Shown in pieces: positions 48,992 through 49,846 of a stretch of 49,846 nucleotides of DNA. The position numbers and the translations under genes were made by a program. How positions within the stretch are numbered: the first letter of the stretch is position 1; the number at the start of each line of letters is the position of its first letter. Source of the DNA: Erysipelotrichaceae bacterium (GTDB taxonomy: Bacteria; Bacillota_I; Bacilli_A; Erysipelotrichales; Erysipelotrichaceae); NCBI GenBank assembly GCA_017405675.1, contig JAFRAB010000046.1:1-49846 (forward strand), read 5' to 3'. Below the pieces are notes generated by a model, which was not told the DNA's origin, ran no database searches, and saw only the letters and a list, made by a program, of their open reading frames with translations.

Positions 48992-49663
48992 ATGAAATAT
49001 ATATGGCTCTGTCTGCTGTCACTTATCGTTGCAGCGGTATTCATTTACTGTGAACATGAGGAAAAATATGTTCCTGCCGTTATTCTGAAGGGTACTGCTT
49101 CACTTTTATTTGTAATAACCGGTTTCCTTTCGGGAAAACTGAATCCTTCAGCGGTTTCCACAACAATAATAATCGGCTTATTACTGGGGTGTGTAGCGGA
49201 TGTTCTGTTGAATCTGCGCTTTGTTTTTCCACGGAAAGGGCAGCTGATCTTTCTGGTGGGTATTGTGGTCTTTCTGAGCGGACATATAGCGTATCTGGCA
49301 GCTTTACTGCCTCTGATAAACAATAAGATGATTGTTCTGATAATATCTGTGATTCTTACGGCTTTACTGATGGTATGGATATTTAAGAGAATCACGGCAA
49401 AAATGGCCTTTAAGATCTTTGGTGTAGTATACATTGGCGCTATAATGGCGATGAACTGCGTTGCCTGTGCTAATCTGATTCAGTCTCCGTCAGCTTTCAG
49501 TGCTGTATATATGGCTGGGGCTATCCTGTTTCTGATAAGTGATATCGTACTGATACTGAATACATTTGGAAGTAAAACAAGATTCTCCCTGCGTGTAACA
49601 AATCTGTCTCTGTATTATATTGGTCAGATACTTATAGCGTTAAGTCTGCAGTTAGTTAAATAA
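48992..49663 (+). CDS. YhhN/TMEM86-like membrane protein
   Basis: 223 aa with about seven to eight membrane segments. LGCVADVLLNLRF and FLISDIVLILNTF carry the paired aspartates of the YhhN family, whose eukaryotic members (TMEM86) are lysoplasmalogenases. Bacterial function is likely an alkenyl-lipid hydrolase; plasmalogens do occur in anaerobic Bacillota. CAGGAGAAA ribosome binding site and TATAAT upstream. Divergent from the lipid kinase. Confidence 0.85.
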   Translation: MKYIWLCLLSLIVAAVFIYCEHEEKYVPAVILKGTASLLFVITGFLSGKLNPSAVSTTIIIGLLLGCVADVLLNLRFVFPRKGQLIFLVGIVVFLSGHIAYLAALLPLINNKMIVLIISVILTALLMVWIFKRITAKMAFKIFGVVYIGAIMAMNCVACANLIQSPSAFSAVYMAGAILFLISDIVLILNTFGSKTRFSLRVTNLSLYYIGQILIALSLQLVK

Positions 49664-49676
49664 ACCTGAATAACAA

Positions 49677-49699
49677 AAAAAGCTCCGTTGGGAGCTTTT
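49677..49699. terminator. bidirectional intrinsic terminator
   Basis: AAAAAGCTCC and GGAGCTTTT with a GTTG loop. It ends the YhhN gene and, on the minus strand, the tRNA-Asp/Gly transcript. Confidence 0.9.
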
Positions 49700-49707
49700 A
49701 ATATCAA

Positions 49708-49781
49708 TGGAGCAAGTGAGGGGAATCGAACCCCCGTGTCGACCTTGGCAAGGTCGCGTTCTACCATTGAACTACACCTGC
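49708..49781 (-). tRNA. tRNA-Gly (anticodon GCC)
   Basis: The minus strand reads GCAGGTG...CACTTGC with discriminator T and encoded CCA. Anticodon stem CGACC/GGTCG encloses TTGCCAA (GCC). Seven bases separate it from the tRNA-Asp gene, so both are processed from one transcript. Confidence 0.95.
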
Positions 49782-49788
49782 ATGGAAA

Positions 49789-49846
49789 TGGCGGTCCAGA
49801 CGAGGATCGAACTCGCGATCTCCTCCGTGACAGGGAGGCATGTTAG
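49789..49846 (-). tRNA. tRNA-Asp (anticodon GTC), cut by the window edge
   Basis: Only the 3' part is present: anticodon stem CCTCC/GGAGG with loop CTGTCAC (GTC), T arm GTTCGAT, acceptor CTGGACC, discriminator G and CCA. The 5' acceptor and most of the D arm lie outside the window. Confidence 0.92.

Overview
The window looks like chromosomal DNA of a low-GC Gram-positive bacterium (Bacillota). The promoters are sigmaA-like, ribosome binding sites are mostly strong, and there is a ThiT thiamine transporter component under a TPP riboswitch, CIRCE operators, an arginine deiminase operon and an EF-G-like GTPase. Erysipelotrichales is my best guess for the order, from overall gene character only. 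No phage, insertion sequence, CRISPR array or rRNA was seen.

Layout. 1-292 holds the tail of a probably decayed gene. 313-5506 is a tight + strand run of eight small genes: a P-loop protein, an AAC(6')-like acetyltransferase, three more GNAT enzymes (one fused to a YoaP-like domain), a Nudix hydrolase, a SPOUT RNA methyltransferase and a leucine-carboxyl-methyltransferase-like protein. 5548-10266 is carbohydrate metabolism: a ROK kinase, FucO-type dehydrogenase, and a malQ-lacI operon with an 18-bp operator filling its promoter spacer. 10341-14889 holds a GNAT, YbaK deacylase, lipoprotein, O-methyltransferase, M18 aminopeptidase and nucleotidyltransferase. 15035-17933 has a 34-codon small ORF, an ankyrin protein and an EF-G-like GTPase. 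18090-20769 is an unusual four-gene operon: two thioredoxin-like lipoproteins, a PfkB kinase and an AAC(3)-like acetyltransferase. 20799-24568 has fRMsr, thiT with its riboswitch, a DUF402 phosphatase and a two-component system. 24626-33322 has deoD, two membrane-anchored surface proteins, glucokinase, tRNA-Arg, several small proteins and argS. 33605-39706 is arcA-arcB-arcC followed by an alanyl-tRNA editing protein and oligopeptidase F. 39822-41934 has rplM-rpsI, an esterase and a doubly CIRCE-controlled hsp20. 42089-49846 has tRNA-Glu and tRNA-Lys, a small HTH gene next to a Y-family polymerase, DUF3284, dxs, a lipoprotein, a lipid kinase, a YhhN protein, tRNA-Gly and a truncated tRNA-Asp.

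Regulation is unusually readable. Five genes have a -10 hexamer only 6-9 bases before the start codon and no Shine-Dalgarno sequence, pointing to leaderless mRNAs. Other readable control sites are the malQ-lacI operator, two tandem CIRCE elements at hsp20, a perfect hairpin around the ribosome binding site of the Y-family polymerase, and an arginine regulatory region shared by argS and arcABC. The least described coding units are the double thioredoxin-lipoprotein operon and the membrane-anchored pair at 25464-27970. All functions are inferred from reading motifs; no database search was run.
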